A DNA stretch of 64,000 nt from Ziziphus jujuba (GCF_031755915.1 NC_083387.1:24988501-25052500); one strand, 5' to 3'; positions 44,978 through 58,000 are shown, counted from the first letter of the stretch. Numbers and translations are program-made. The notes: a model not told the origin generated them from the sequence alone.

Positions 44978-45874
44978 GTTCTCAAGCTTAATGGCTACAT
45001 GCAACATCTCCTCCAATTCCAAGTATTGTTGTAATTCAAGTTGGTTGGCAATGTCACGGTTCAAACCACCAAGAAATCTCGCCATTGTTGCTTCTCTATC
45101 CTCATTCATATTTAGCCTCATCATTAACATCTCCATCTCTTTGTAATAATCCTCCACGGACCTACTTCCTTGACACAAAGATTGAAGCCTTTGATGCAGC
45201 AACCTATAGTAATGAGATGGCACAAACCGCTTTCTCATGGCTCCTTTCATTTGTCGCCATGTTGTAATTAAGTCATCACCAACTCTCCTTCGGGTGCTTT
45301 GCTCATTTGTCCACCATTGGAGTGCATAATGGCCAAACTCCATTGCTGCCAACTTCACCTTCTTACCTTCCGAATAGTTGTGGTAGTAAAAAATCATCTC
45401 CGTTTTTTCTTCCCACTCCAAATAAGCTTCGGGATCACTTTTACCCATAAAAGGTGGGATGTTAACCTTGATATTTCCCAAATCATCATCTGTATCTTCC
45501 CTCCTATATCTCCCATGACCAGCTCTATCTTGGACAGCAAAGGTTTCGTCCATACCTTCCTCAAAGTCGCCGTCGAATGGCTCCTCATCAAATTCCTCTC
45601 TAGGCCTCTCGCGACCTCCTTGTCCTCGGCCTCGTCCTCCATGGAATTCTTGCCTATTTCTTGTATTCGGCCTTCCTTGTGAGGTTTCTAGCCTTCCCAC
45701 TCTTTGATTCACATGCTCAACTTGAGCACTAACCCGCTGTATTGATTCCAAAACAGCTCTCATGTCCACTTGGTCTCCACTCCCAGTAGCTCGGTCATCG
45801 CCATGGAATGCTACGGACTCTTCCTCATTGATCCTCAAGGGTGGATCCCCTCTTCTTATTCTAGAATCTGCCAT
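44975..45874 (-). pseudogene. Family B gag (299 codons)
   Basis: It encodes a capsid-type gag: an N-terminal coiled region with VDMRAVLESIQRVSAQVE, an Arg/Gly-rich stretch (QEFHGGRGRGQGGRERPREE), an acidic stretch, the conserved core KVNIPPFMGKSDPEAYLEWE and MKGAMRKRFVPSHYYRLLHQ, then GSRSVEDYYKEMEMLMMRLN. The start is the ATG at 45872-45874. It is complete up to the early stop. Confidence 0.88.
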
Positions 45875-47018
45875 GTTAGTAAAATACTGTAAAAATAAAA
45901 TAAATCCTCACAATATTCACTCCCTCACGTGTTTCACTCAAACAAGGTCTCGACATTTGTGTTTGCACACTAGTTTCGGCTTTTACCCTCTTTTAAGCTC
46001 ACACACTCTTGCCTTTTTCCACTCAATGAATTATCTCAAAGTTCTAATTAAAACACCCACAAAACAGCAATTAGATCACTAGTATGTTTTAATTAAACTT
46101 ACCAACAAAGCAGTAGCAAAAAGTAGGCAATACCGAAAGAATCCAACAAATCCTAATTTTTCGGCTTTCTAGACAAGAAAACACAAAATAATGGGAAAAC
46201 GTTGGAAGTTTTGAAAAATGCACCAGATGGTAGTAGATTATGAGTTCAAGAATAAAATTCCAGAAAAAGAAATTCAAATACGAACAAGAATCAAAGAGAA
46301 CAAAAACATAGAAACGTGTTGGTTGTGTTATTGTAATTCAAGTTTTGTATCAATTCCTTTATCTAATTTTAATCCAAATAATTTAAGCACCCAAAATCCA
46401 AATATCCAGCAGCAAAAATAATTCTCCAGCAACTCAAATATTGAATAAATAATAAAAAATCAGCAGCTCCAACAAATTTCCAGCAAACAAATCAAACTCC
46501 AACAAACCGAAATATTTTTTCTTCTTTTTTTTTTTTTTTATTCGGCTTTACTTCTTCTTTTTTTTTTTTTTTTTTTTACTCACAGAACATAAACAACTGC
46601 AGTAGCAAGAATAATTACCAAAATCGCAATTCCAACTCCAAAACAAACACCAAACCCGTGACCTCCAAATAAACAAAATGTGCAGTTTTTTTTTTTTTTT
46701 TTTCAAATGTTGCTGCAAACTTCTTTTTTTTTTTTTTTTTTGAATATATGAATGCAAATATTTAAGACTAAAACAGCAAAGGAAAATCAACAAAAACCAA
46801 AATTATCAAGAACAATGATAAAAGACAACCAACAAATTAGAAAACAAAAATACGGTAAAACTAGGAAACCTAATTCAACTAGGAATGAATTTTTTTTTTT
46901 TTTTTAAAGATACAGAATGTGGATAGGATGGATGCAACCTTAACCTAATGCTAAAATTTCAGAATAACACAAAAAAAATTAAAGCAAATAAAGATAGATC
47001 AAACCTGAACAAAATTTA
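45875..47018 (-). other. Family B 5' leader with repeated poly(A) tracts
   Basis: About 1.1 kb of untranslated leader lies between PBS and gag. On the plus strand it has five T runs of roughly 13-20 bases (near 46524, 46559, 46687, 46725 and 46890), which are A runs in the element's sense strand. No gene is recognised. Confidence 0.65.
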
Positions 47019-47030
47019 GCTCTGATACCA
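47019..47030 (-). other. Family B primer-binding site
   Basis: On the minus strand it reads TGGTATCAGAGC, complementary to initiator methionine tRNA, two bases inside the LTR end. Confidence 0.9.
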
Positions 47031-47032
47031 AA

Positions 47033-47800
47033 TGATACGAACCTAGGACGACCTGCTCCTAAACCCGTATTAAAATTAGCCCGGATCTTTAATTAAGTTC
47101 AAGTTCTAATGGAATGGACCTCAACCCCTAACCAACCTGTGGTTAGAAACCTTGGTATAATGTAGACGCCACAATAGGGGATGGAAAACCTATTGATAAG
47201 TCAAGCTAAAACAACCAATTCTCTAATGGTGTTTTAGGTGTTCTCAAAGAACAAAGAGATAATTAATCTCACAAGTATTTTCTCAATCAAATCAAAGTTG
47301 TATTCATATTGAAAAATAAGCCTTTAAATAGGCTTTGAAAGAGACAAAATAAACCCTAAAAACCCTAGGTAAAACCGGCCACACAATGAGGAATTCTATG
47401 ATGGCCGAAATTCTCACTCCTTTCCTAATCTAATTTGGATTAATTAATTCCTTTATTTTGAATTAGGAATTAATTAATTTACAACGAAAATAATAAGATA
47501 ATAACTTTTCTAAACTTATTTGTCCAGAAAATATATAAATAAAAACTAAAAAGTAATGGTAGTTTCCTAAAACAAAAAGTAGAATAAAATTAGGAAACTA
47601 TAATACTAGCTTTTTGACTAATTTGACTTTGACCAATCTTTGACCAAATTGAGCTCCAAATCAGCTTCAATATGCTTTGTAGGATGCCAAATAAGCTTGT
47701 TGTGAAGTTCCTCACGTTGCCCTTGCTTGGAAGTATGAGAAAAGGCTAATACAGTAAAATACAGTAAAGCCAGCAAGGAATACAGCAAATCCAGCCTTTC
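47033..47800 (-). repeat. Family B LTR (single copy; outer boundary approximate)
   Basis: The 3' end is sharp (minus strand CTAGGTTCGTATCA, next to the PBS). The 5' end is set near a purine-rich AAGGAGAAGGAAAGG tract (about 47790-47805) that would be the polypurine tract of the upstream pol unit. A TATTTAAAGG box on the minus strand lies at about 47322-47331. Confidence 0.6.
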
Positions 47801-47865
47801 CTTCTCCTTGTGCGCAAACCACCTTGTTGGTCGGCTTTGAAGCTGCTTTGGTTGGTTTCTATGAC

Positions 47866-48165
47866 TCATCCTCCATATGAATTGAACCCATAAGGATGGG
47901 GTTCCAATTCATACAACCTGGCCTCCTTATTATCACCAAAAACGTCACCCGGCCCTGTTTTGGCTTCTATTGCTTGTATGAGTAAAACAGGCCTTGGTTC
48001 TTTAGATGTGGCCAACCCCTCTTGACTATAACTTATTCCTTGTATGAAGATAGCAAGATTGTCCTTGAACTTCTTGGCTTGAGCCCTAGTGATCGGTCCC
48101 ACCTTCATTTGTATTGGGTCAGCACCCCAACGGGTTGTCGGGCGAACAGTCTCGGGTGGATTCGC
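47866..48165 (-). pseudogene. C-terminal tail of a family B pol
   Basis: The frame from about 48165 to the stop at 47866 contains GADPIQMKVGPITRAQAKKF followed by KDNLAIFIQGI. The GPITRAQAKKF word is typical of the extreme C-terminus of many plant Ty3 pols. It belongs 3' of the integrase but here lies upstream of the LTR and gag. Confidence 0.75.
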
Positions 48166-48849
48166 ATCACGGTCTTACTTTCCGGTGATTGGACCCGAGG
48201 CGGCCGGAATCTCGCTGGAAAGCTTTCGGAATTCGACTCCTCAATTCTCCCAAACCATTGCGAATTGGCAGAAAAGGATGCCGGATTTGGATTCAGGAGG
48301 TCGGACACAGTGGACAAGGATCGGCGGTGCGACTGGGTACTCACCGGAACAGTAACTTCCGGCGAGCCGCCGTGGTCACCTGCAACCGTCGCCTGCGGCG
48401 GCACGTGCGGTGGCCGTTGACTGAGATTTTTGGCAGTTTTGTAGATCGAGGAGAGAGGATTCCAACGAGATCGGCGATGAGGCAAACGGAGGCCGGACGG
48501 CGGAGAAATCGGGGTTTGAAGATTTTCGGCCCCTCGCCGAAAAACGCTCCGATCTCGGGGCGTCGGAGGTCCGGTGGCCGTGAAATTTGATGGGCTGGCC
48601 GAAAATGAGGAGGTGGTGAGGGGTGGCTGGCACTTGTGGCCGGAAAACGACCGGAAAGGGGTCAAATGGCGGTGCCCAGCGGTTGAGAGAAAAATCGCCG
48701 TTGAGCTTTGGCGCCTTGATCCGGGCGCGTCCGGCGGCCGGCGGTCGTGAGATTTTGGGGTTTGGCCTGAAATAAGGAGAGGCTTCCGTCTGGCCGGCAC
48801 GTGTAACGAGAATCGGTCGGAAAATTTGAAGATTCCAGCGGCCAGTCGG

Positions 48850-48882
<33 letters not shown>

Positions 48883-49440
48883 TCCCCGAGATTTTTGTTA
48901 AATAAAAGCCACAGTGGTGACACTGTTCATCCACGTGGACCAATCAGGTGATGACACATGGCATTTCACTGTTCATTGACTCAAAAACATTAAAATATTA
49001 CGGTATCCGGCAAACTTCACACGTCCATAACTTTTTAACCAGATGTCCATTTTAAGCGTGCCGCTAGTCTGTGAACTCGTATCGACGAGCACTTCACCAC
49101 GAATAACATGTGCAGTAGCCTAGGAGAAGAGAAGCAACCATGCATGAGTCAAAGCTCATTTCCCCATAAATAAAAAGTCAACTCCGGCACCCCTTGGATA
49201 GTTTGGACCTCAACTTGTTTTGCTCATAACTTTCAAACCGTAGCTCCGTTTTCAACGTGCTACTAGTCTATGAACTCGTGCCAATGTGTACTTCGTAACG
49301 GTACCTCAGTCAACCTAGAATTCCATCCGGGTCAAAAAGTCAACTTTTGACCCATTCGATCAACGGTCAACGGTCAAAGTCAACAGTCAACCTCGGTCAA
49401 CGTGCAAAAATTCCGACATGGTTCGGGACGGGGTGTTACA
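48166..49440 (-). mobile_element. 3' LTR of the family A tandem array, truncated
   Basis: It starts on the minus strand TGTAACACCCCGTCCCG directly next to a polypurine tract (49441 onward) and runs through nine W-box cores, the promoter-like segment, GA repeat and GC-rich segment. It breaks off at GTGAT, where the family B pol tail begins. A sense ORF of 272 codons (48105-48923) spans the GC-rich segment. Confidence 0.85.
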
Positions 49441-52162
49441 ACCTTCCCCCCTTACAAAAATTTCATCCTCGAAATTTCTTACGTCGCTGAAACGTATAAG
49501 AACATCAGTCGCGGGTTTGTGCCTCGAGCTTCCACGTCGCTTTCTCGACTAGATTAATTTACCACGAGACTTTGACTTGAGAAAATAGTCTTATTGACCC
49601 ATACGCATTCTTCATGACTTAGAAATCTACACTGGTCGCTCTTTTCATGACAGGTCTTCGACGTCTTTTCATAGCAACAATAAGTGAATTACGCTGCATG
49701 CCGATGTCTGCTTTCCCGAAAATACTAACTTGCATGCCACAAAACCAATTCCTCCAATAATCCTGTAGAACCAATGTAACAAGAACTTGGCTTTCTCTGT
49801 CAACCAAAGCGTACGACTCTCTTCTACGAAGATAATTTCAGAAAACTCAATCTCGGACTTTGAATTCAACATCTTTTCCATGCACGTCGGCTTAACTCAT
49901 TTGTCGGTCTTGAGCAGTCTTCAAACTCTCTTGGATGACCTCCATCTTATTCATAGTCATCTATAGGTGTTTACATCCAATTCAGGTTGGTAGTCATATG
50001 GTGCTCCTTATTGATTAACCAATAGTCTTAACCTCGACAAACATCAATATTTCTTTTAACTAAATTCATTAAGGTCATGAATAAAATTTCTCAACATCCA
50101 AATACCATTCTTGAAAACCCCAAGTTTCCCCAATTTCAATAAATTCCATGAATCCACACCTCAAGCAATAGGGAATTTAAATCTTAATTCTAGCATCACC
50201 ACCAATACTATGAACAAATCACTAGATCTTTAACCCATAAAAGTATTCCACACTTCTTAAATTCTAACTATGCCCCAAAAATCATACCTCTTATCATTGT
50301 AAATTATCACCAACAATATCAACCACCTTGAATCGATAAAGCACAACCAATACGAACCTTAAATCTCCAAGGAAATAAGATATCAAGATCTTAGCTTCTA
50401 GAATGAAATAACCATGCTTAAACATCTAACCATGCCTAAGGAATCATCCTCATCTCATTAACCTCATCAACAACCGAGTAGAACTTTAATCGCTATCCGG
50501 ATCTTGTTTGATTCTCTAAACGCTGTAGTACCTCCTTGTTGTGAACGATAGTTTAAGCACGAAATCCATGTTACATTTCCCTACTTTTACTTGTCGGTGA
50601 CTTAAGTACCTTTATTTGAATCCTTCAACTTCCTTTATCGTGCCAAACCATAATGTCATCTAGTGAGCATTCCATACATCTTTGTACCCTTGGGGTGTAT
50701 CGCATACATTGAATCACGTGCTTCCTTTAGGATCTCCTTTTTGAACTCAACGATACCCTACTTTGGATTCTCAATTGGCAATACTTAACCTTTAAGTCGC
50801 TCTGGGAAAAACCATAACATAAAACAAATAATAAAATATATTTTTCAAATATACCTAACTTGCATAGGCAATTGTTAAAACTCCACATTGGAACAATAAT
50901 AAAAACATGAATAAATGCATAAAATCATATCTTAAAATCCATAGCATAAAATAAAATATGCACGCTCGTAATGGAGGTACGTACGATACCTTCTACATAC
51001 TACGTGATCCATGATTCCAACTGTCGCCGACACTCTGCTACCAATACAAACCAGGGTGGTTGCCTATATTGGCCGTCCAATCCCCTAGACTCATAGGCAA
51101 CATGATCATAGGGCTAGCTCTACATGGACCACATTGGTTCGCCGCCTCCATATGGTGCAGTATAATATCAAACAATATAACATACAAATACATGTACGAA
51201 CACAACCAAAAATACTTGAATAAAATACCCTTAAATTTCAAATACCACTTTGAAAAGTATTTAATTATTTAATAATCGATCGAAAAAATATCTTGACACC
51301 TTGAGGTTGATCGACACACATCCATACTCGGCAACAAGTATCAATTATGGGTGGTGACCTTGCTAAATCGTTGATAACCGATACACACCCTTAGGCAATC
51401 ATCCTTCTTCTCCATGAACGAAACAAATGCCATTCACGATGATATGATTGATCTAGTGAAACCTTTATTCACCAACTCTTGCAGCTAAGCCTTTCAGTCC
51501 TTTAACTTTACTGGCGTCACACAGCATGGCGGTACTGAAATAGATCAATGTCCAAAGCCAAATCAATAATGATTCGATATCCTTTTTACGGTCGTAATCC
51601 AGATAACTTGTTGGGAAAAACGCTTTCGATTTGCTTCCCACTATGAGCACTCCCGACGCTCACCATCTTCTTTGGCATTAATCACCTGGGCCATAGACCC
51701 TTAACAACCATTCTCCGATAGTTCCTTACAATGACGGTAGAAATTAACCTCCGTAAAGGCCTCCTAATGCCTCCATGAAGCACCACTTCAGGTAAGCTGA
51801 AACACTTTAACTTTACTCCCTTATGCTAGCGGTCCATAATCATAAGAACTACTCAATCCATATATAAGACCGCATCGGATCCCAAAAGATTCACAGAATT
51901 AGATCTGCTCCCAGTACTTGACCTTTAAATAGAAAAGGCAATCCTCGACCATTGTCTAGGCCATAGGAATTCCCCGTTAGGATAGGTGATCCTAATTGAC
52001 ACCCTCGCAGATTAGAGTTATTCAAACTCGGGCAACGAATTTGGTTCGAGATAAACGGAAAGAACGCTTTAAGACGGGTAAAACGAGAGAATAGACACGG
52101 ATGGGATGCACAACAATGCACAGTCCCTAAGGAATACTAGAACCTAGAGCTCTGATACCAAC
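49441..52162 (-). mobile_element. Internal region 2 of the family A array (largely non-coding)
   Basis: It lies between a polypurine tract complement (ACCTTCCCCCCTT, 49441 onward) and a PBS complement GCTCTGATACCA (52149-52160). Only a relic of pol is seen: near 49860-49890 the minus strand reads ADVHGKDVEFKVRD, akin to the integrase end YADVRRRELEFEVGD. No long frame exists, so this is a non-autonomous or decayed body. It closely matches 56080-58160 at an offset of about 6000 bases. Confidence 0.82.
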
Positions 52163-55053
52163 TGTCAGGACCCGTCCAGAATTCCTCCCCGGAACCCTAG
52201 ACAAGCCCTGATCTCAGGGAAATACCACCGAACCTTCCAACGAAAAATCCAACAGCACCTCCCCTAAGGGTAGGACTTACCAAAAATTACCTGCACTGAA
52301 CATGCACTTCTATGTTCATCCCCTTATTCCTCCCACAATACTACAAATTGATTCCACAAATTTCAGCACTTCAAAATAAATAACAGTAAATCAGTGCGTA
52401 ATTAATAACTACATGTTCAATACAGTATACAGAGCATTATACAAATAAATGTGGAATTAATACCATGATAGATAAAAAGCAATACAAAATAGAGAGGAAA
52501 AAGGGAAGAAATACTTCTTGAACTGTCGGCAGCGAACTGAGACGTCGGGCTCGCCCCGGACGATCAACGTCTCTCAACCTGGACCTAGGGGAACGGAATT
52601 TAAAAACGTGAAATGCTAATCATCTCAGTGAGTGACCCTATCTACTGTACACCTTTAATATTAATAATACACCAAATAAAGAGATTTAATTAATCAATAC
52701 CGAACAATTAAATAAATAAATAAATAAACAATTGAGATAACAATTTCTCTCAAAACCCTCACTATTCACTCCGGTGGAAATGTTCCCCTTTTAAAACATT
52801 TTCACAAAACCCGATATTCGTACTTCCCGAAAACAAAGGGACCAAATGATTTAATAAACAACAAATAACTAAATAAATACCCCAAATATAAATAAACTAC
52901 AATAAATTATAATAAATAATTTTGTACTCTTTGGGGTTTGAAATTTCTATCCGAAAAATTTGTATTTGACGCACCACACCATATACCAGTGATGCCCTCC
53001 GGTACCCAGCGTCCTGAGCACCGACTAGCGGGGAGATTAAAGAGAGAAACTTGCAAACGGCACTTCGGCGTCCCGACAGTACCGCTGTTGAAACCATCAT
53101 CCCGGCCAAGGAGGGGGATGTCTGTGTGCACTATATAAGACTTGCATGCCCACGGTCCAATGGCAACTCACGGGAGAAATAATAATACTTGCGCGCTGAA
53201 CCACATATACATATACCAGAACACCAATACTGTATGAATGCGTCTAAAATAATTATTAAACCAACTGTACCGTTTTCCAAAATTACCGTGGAAAATTTAC
53301 CAAATTTTCACACTTACCATCCCACATATTTTTGTTCAACAAACAGGTACGAAAACATCGATAACGGATAAAAATAATTTTCCTCGCAACAAGCGGTTCA
53401 ACAAATAATATACCACGGGCATAATTATGAAAATTAAACCACCAATTTGAACAAATAATTTTCTTAAAAATATTCAAACCAATTATGCCCGAAAATAATA
53501 TAAAATCCAAACACAACGAATTACTGAAAATACTTGCTCATGTGTAATAAATACAATTAAATCACGATAAAATAATAATCGGGAAATTCTTAGTAACCCA
53601 AAATTCCGTTTAGTATCAATGGGTAAATATATATATAAAATAATATTTTTCCCGACTATGTTTAAATTCCACCACATGAACATAATTTCAGATACCAATT
53701 TAACAGCAATTAAATATAATTAATTATCCCAAAATATTTATTAAAGGTGGGTCACTCACCTGGAGCACGCAATTAAACCATGATCCACCGTGGGATCAAT
53801 TCCACGACTCACCGGTGGTCCTAGAACACAATTCACACACAGTCAAATAAATTAATATTTTATTCGGGTAAATAATACCCGGTAACCCGGGGGGTCAAAC
53901 ACAAACGTTATCCAAAATTGACAAATTATATGTCTATGGAAAGCTTGTGAGATGAGGATCACATTATCGACCTCCATTGAGTTCAATTCGACTGGCGGTG
54001 GCTGGAATTTGGCCGGAAAGTTTCGGCTGAATTTAAACTTGAGGGATCTCTCAAACGGTGGGGATTTTGGGCAATCTAACCCCGGAAATGGACTCAGAGG
54101 GGTCAAAAATGGTGGAATAGAGGTATGGGTCGAGTTGGGTTGGCCGGAAACGGCGAGAATCGCCGGAAAAACTTAACTGGCCACCGCCGACTTCACCGGC
54201 CCGATCTGGGCGCGTCCGGCAGCGACTGGCCGGGAAAATTGGAGGTTGAGGTCGCGGGGAGCTGGGCTTCACCGGTGGCCGGTGCGTGTGGCTTTCCGGT
54301 GACTGAAATCCGTCCAAACGGTCGGTCAAAGAGAGAGGGGGAGAGAGTCAAAGGAGAGAGAGAGAGAGAATTCTTGCTGTTTTTTTTTTTTTTTTGACCG
54401 GCTCCGGGAAGAAGGAGAAGGGAAGAAAAGTAAAAGAAAAGAGAAGAAGGTGTTTTCCCATGTGGGGAAAAGAAAAGAAAAAAAAAGAAAAAATAATAAA
54501 ATAAAATAAATAAAAATAATTAAATAATATTATTACACAAAATAATAATAAAATAATATGATAATATACATGGTTGACATGTGGCACCTCACTATGGTGA
54601 CACATGGTCACATTTATTTAGTCACACGTGGCACATCGTTACGCGTTTAAAAATAATATTAAAATAACACCGTATTTAAAAAAAAACTTTACAGGTCCAT
54701 AACTTTCAAACCACATGTCCAAATCGAACGTGCCGCTAGTCTACGGACTTGTATCGACGAACACTTTACAACCATGCATGAGTCAAAGATCAACTTTGCA
54801 TGAATAAAAAGTTAACTCCGGCACCCCTTGGGCAGTTTGGACCTCAACTTGTTTTGCTCATAACTTCCAAACCGTAGCTCCGTTTTGAAGTGCTACTAGT
54901 CTACGAACTCGTGCCAACGTGTACTTCGTAATGGTTCCTCAGTCAACCTAGAATTCCAATCGGATCAAAAAGTCAACTTTTGACCCCTTCAGTCAACAGT
55001 CAACCTCGGTCAACGTGCAAAAATTCCGACATGGTTCGGGACGGGGTATTACA
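52163..55053 (-). mobile_element. Shared middle LTR of the family A array (2891 bp)
   Basis: The ends are TGTCAGGACC at 52163 and GGGGTATTACA at 55053. A PBS lies on its left and a polypurine tract on its right, so it serves as 5' LTR of one unit and 3' LTR of the other. Long stretches are nearly identical to 58161-61087. Putative donor CAG|GTGAGT is at 53759 and acceptor CCCCTAG at 52585. The GC island is at about 52978-53180. Confidence 0.9.
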
Positions 55054-58000
55054 ACCTTCCCCCCTTACAAAAATTTCGTCATCGAAATTTCTTACGTCGC
55101 TGAAACGTATAAGAATATTGATTGCGGATTTGAGCCTCGAGCTTCCACGTCGCTTCCTTGACTAGATTAATTCACCACGAGACTTTTGATCTGACAGGTA
55201 TTCGATGTCCTTTCGTAGCAACAACACATGAGTTACGCTGCATACCGATGTCTGCTTTCCCGAAAATACTAACTTGCATGCCACAAAACCAATTCTTCCA
55301 ATAACCATGTAGAACCAATGTAACAAGAACTTGGCCTTCTCTATCAACCAAGCATACGACCCTCTTCTATGGAGGTAATTTCAAAACTTAATCTCGGACT
55401 TTGAGCTTAACATCTTTTCCATGCACATCGGCTGAACTCATGTGTCGATTCCTGAGCGGTCTTCAAACTCTCTCGGATGACTTTCATAGTCATTCGTAGG
55501 TGCTTGCATCCAATTCAGGTTGGTAGTCATATGGTGCTCCTCCTTACCTACTTCACTTCAACACTGTGGAGTTCGGCGCTGCCTTCCATATAGGATCTCT
55601 TACGAAGACACCTCGATGCTCGCTTGGTAGTTAATATCGTAACGAGTTCTATCGATGCCAATTGCTCAATCCAGCTCCCTTCGACATTGCATAATGCATG
55701 GTCTCAGCATAACTTCCAAGTGTGAATTCTGCACCGCGCTTGTCCAATGACCTCACCCACTATCACTACCATCACGCCTAATAGTGACTTTAACTTTCCT
55801 CCTCATGCCCCCTAATTGAGGATATTCAACTAGGCCACGAGAACACAATCTGCAAGTCTTGGTCATAGTCGAACGCTAACCATAAGGTGCTTCTGAAGCA
55901 TGCATCCTTAAACCAACAACCAACTCTCGTAACTCGATCAGCAATTCAAAAGGGTAAGATTAGAACTTAAGTCTAATTTCCTCAAATACTGGTATCACCA
56001 AGTTAAGGTTGAGATTAATTCACTTGTCTTCGATCACCCTCCTAGTACTTCCAATTATAAAACTCTTGCTCCTCATTGACCTCGACAAACATCAATCTTT
56101 CTTTTAACTAAATTCATCAAGGTCATGAATAAAATTTCTCAACATCCAAATACCATTCTTGAAAACCCTAAGTTCCCCCAATTTCAATAAATTCCATGAA
56201 TCCAAACCTCAAGCAATAGGGAATTTAAATCTTAATTCTAGCATCACCACCACTATGAACAAATCACTAGATCCTTGACCCATAAAAGTATCCCACACTT
56301 CTTAAATTCTAACTACGCCCCAAAAATCATACCCCTTATCATTGTAAATTATCACCAACAATATCAACCACTTTGAATCAATAAAGCACCACCAATACGA
56401 ACCTCATTAACCTCATCGACCACCAAGTAGAACTTTAGTCGCTATCCGGATCTTGTTTGATTCTCTAAACGCTGTCGTACCTTCTCTTTGTGAATGATAA
56501 TTTAAGCACGAAATCCATGTTTACATCTCCCCACCCGACACTGAAATGGGCAAGGATTAAAACTACCTCAACGTTTCTACTCCCCACTTTTACTTGTTGG
56601 CGACTTAAGTACCTTTATTCGAATCCTTCAACTTCCTTTATCGTGCCAAACCATAATGTCATCTAGTGAGCATTCCATACATCTTTGTACCCTTGGGGTG
56701 TATCGCATACATCGAATCACGTGCTTCCTTTAGGATCTCCTTTTTGAACTCAACGATACCCTACTTTGGATTCTCAATTGGCGATATTTAACCCTTAAGT
56801 CGCTCTGGGAAAAACCATAACATAAAACAAATAATAAAATATATTTTTCAAATATACCTAACTTGCATAGGCAATTGTTAAAACTCCACATTGGAACAAT
56901 AATAAAAACATGAATAAATGCATAAAATCATATCTTAAAATCCATAGCGAAAAATGAAATATGCACACTCGTAATGGAGGTATGTACGATACCTTCTACA
57001 TACTACGTGATCCATGGTTTCAACTGTCGCCGACACTCTGCTACCAATACAAACCAGGGTGGTTGCCTATATTGGCCGTCTGATCCCCTGGACTTGTAGG
57101 CAACATGATTATGGGGCTAGCTCTACATGGACCACATTGGTTCGCCGCCTCCATATGGTGCAGTATAATATCAAACAATATAACATACAAATACATGTAT
57201 GAACATAAACGAAAATACTTGAATAAAACACCTTTAATTTCAAATACCACTTTGAAAAGCATTTAATTTTGATAATCGATCGGAAAAATATTTTGATGCC
57301 TTGAAATCGATCGACACACATTCATACTCAGCAACGAGTATCGATTATGGGTGCTGACCTTGCTAAACCGTTGATAGCCGATACACACCCTTAGGCAATC
57401 ATCCTTCTTCTCCATGAACGAAACAAATGCCATTCACGATGATATGATTGATCTAGTGAAACCTTTATTCACCAACTCTTGCAGCTAAGCCTTTTAGTCC
57501 TTTAACTTTACGAGAGTCACACGGCATGGCCGTACTGAAATAGATCAATGTCCAAAGCCAAATCAATAATGATTTGATATCCTTTTTACGGTCGTAATCC
57601 AGATAACTTGTTGGAAAAAACGCTTTCGATTTGCTTCCCACTATGAGCACTACCGACGCTCACCATCTTCTTTGGCATTAACCACCTGGGCCACAGACCC
57701 TTAACAACCATTCTCCGATAGTTCCTTACAATGACGGTAGAAATTAACCTCCGTAAAGGCCTCCTAACGCCTCCACGAGGCACCACTTCAGGTAAGCTGA
57801 AACACTTTAACTTTACTCCCTTATGCTAGCGGTCCATAATCATAAGAACTACTCAATCCATATCTAAGATCGCTTCGGATCCCAAAAGATTCACAGAATT
57901 AGATCTGCTCCCAGTACTTGACCTTCAAATAGAAAAGGCAATCCTCGACCATCGTCTAGGCCATAGGAATTCCCCGTTAGGATAGGTGATCCTAATTGAC

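Larger units (their letters stand above)
41516..48165 (-). mobile_element. Ty3/gypsy family B element in permuted order: pol 3' end - LTR - PBS - gag - pol
   Basis: On the minus strand, from 48165 downward, come the C-terminal end of a pol (GPITRAQAKKF), a single LTR (about 47800-47033), a PBS (47019-47030), a leader, gag (45874-44975) and pol (to about 41516) cut in the integrase after TPFEIV. No flanking 5' or 3' LTR is present. The integrase C-terminal region between TPFEIV and the pol tail is missing. The order fits either a shared-LTR tandem with both outer ends lost or an opened one-LTR circle. Both ends abut pieces of family A LTRs. Confidence 0.8.

Noticed and set aside
36348..49440. 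The A' LTR (36348-41369) and the truncated LTR (48166-49440) being two halves of one LTR split by family B
   Set aside because: They overlap by roughly 230 bases of homologous but clearly diverged sequence, and an extra opposite-orientation LTR fragment lies at 41370, so they come from different copies.
51038..51272. Paired ORFs of about 70 codons on opposite strands (also at 57014-57321)
   Set aside because: They lie in a non-coding internal region of the family A array, are duplicated only because the region is duplicated, and resemble no known protein.
54348..54611. 87-codon hydrophobic Phe-rich ORF on the minus strand
   Set aside because: It is a translation of poly(T) and GAAAA low-complexity sequence in an LTR, with no family resemblance.
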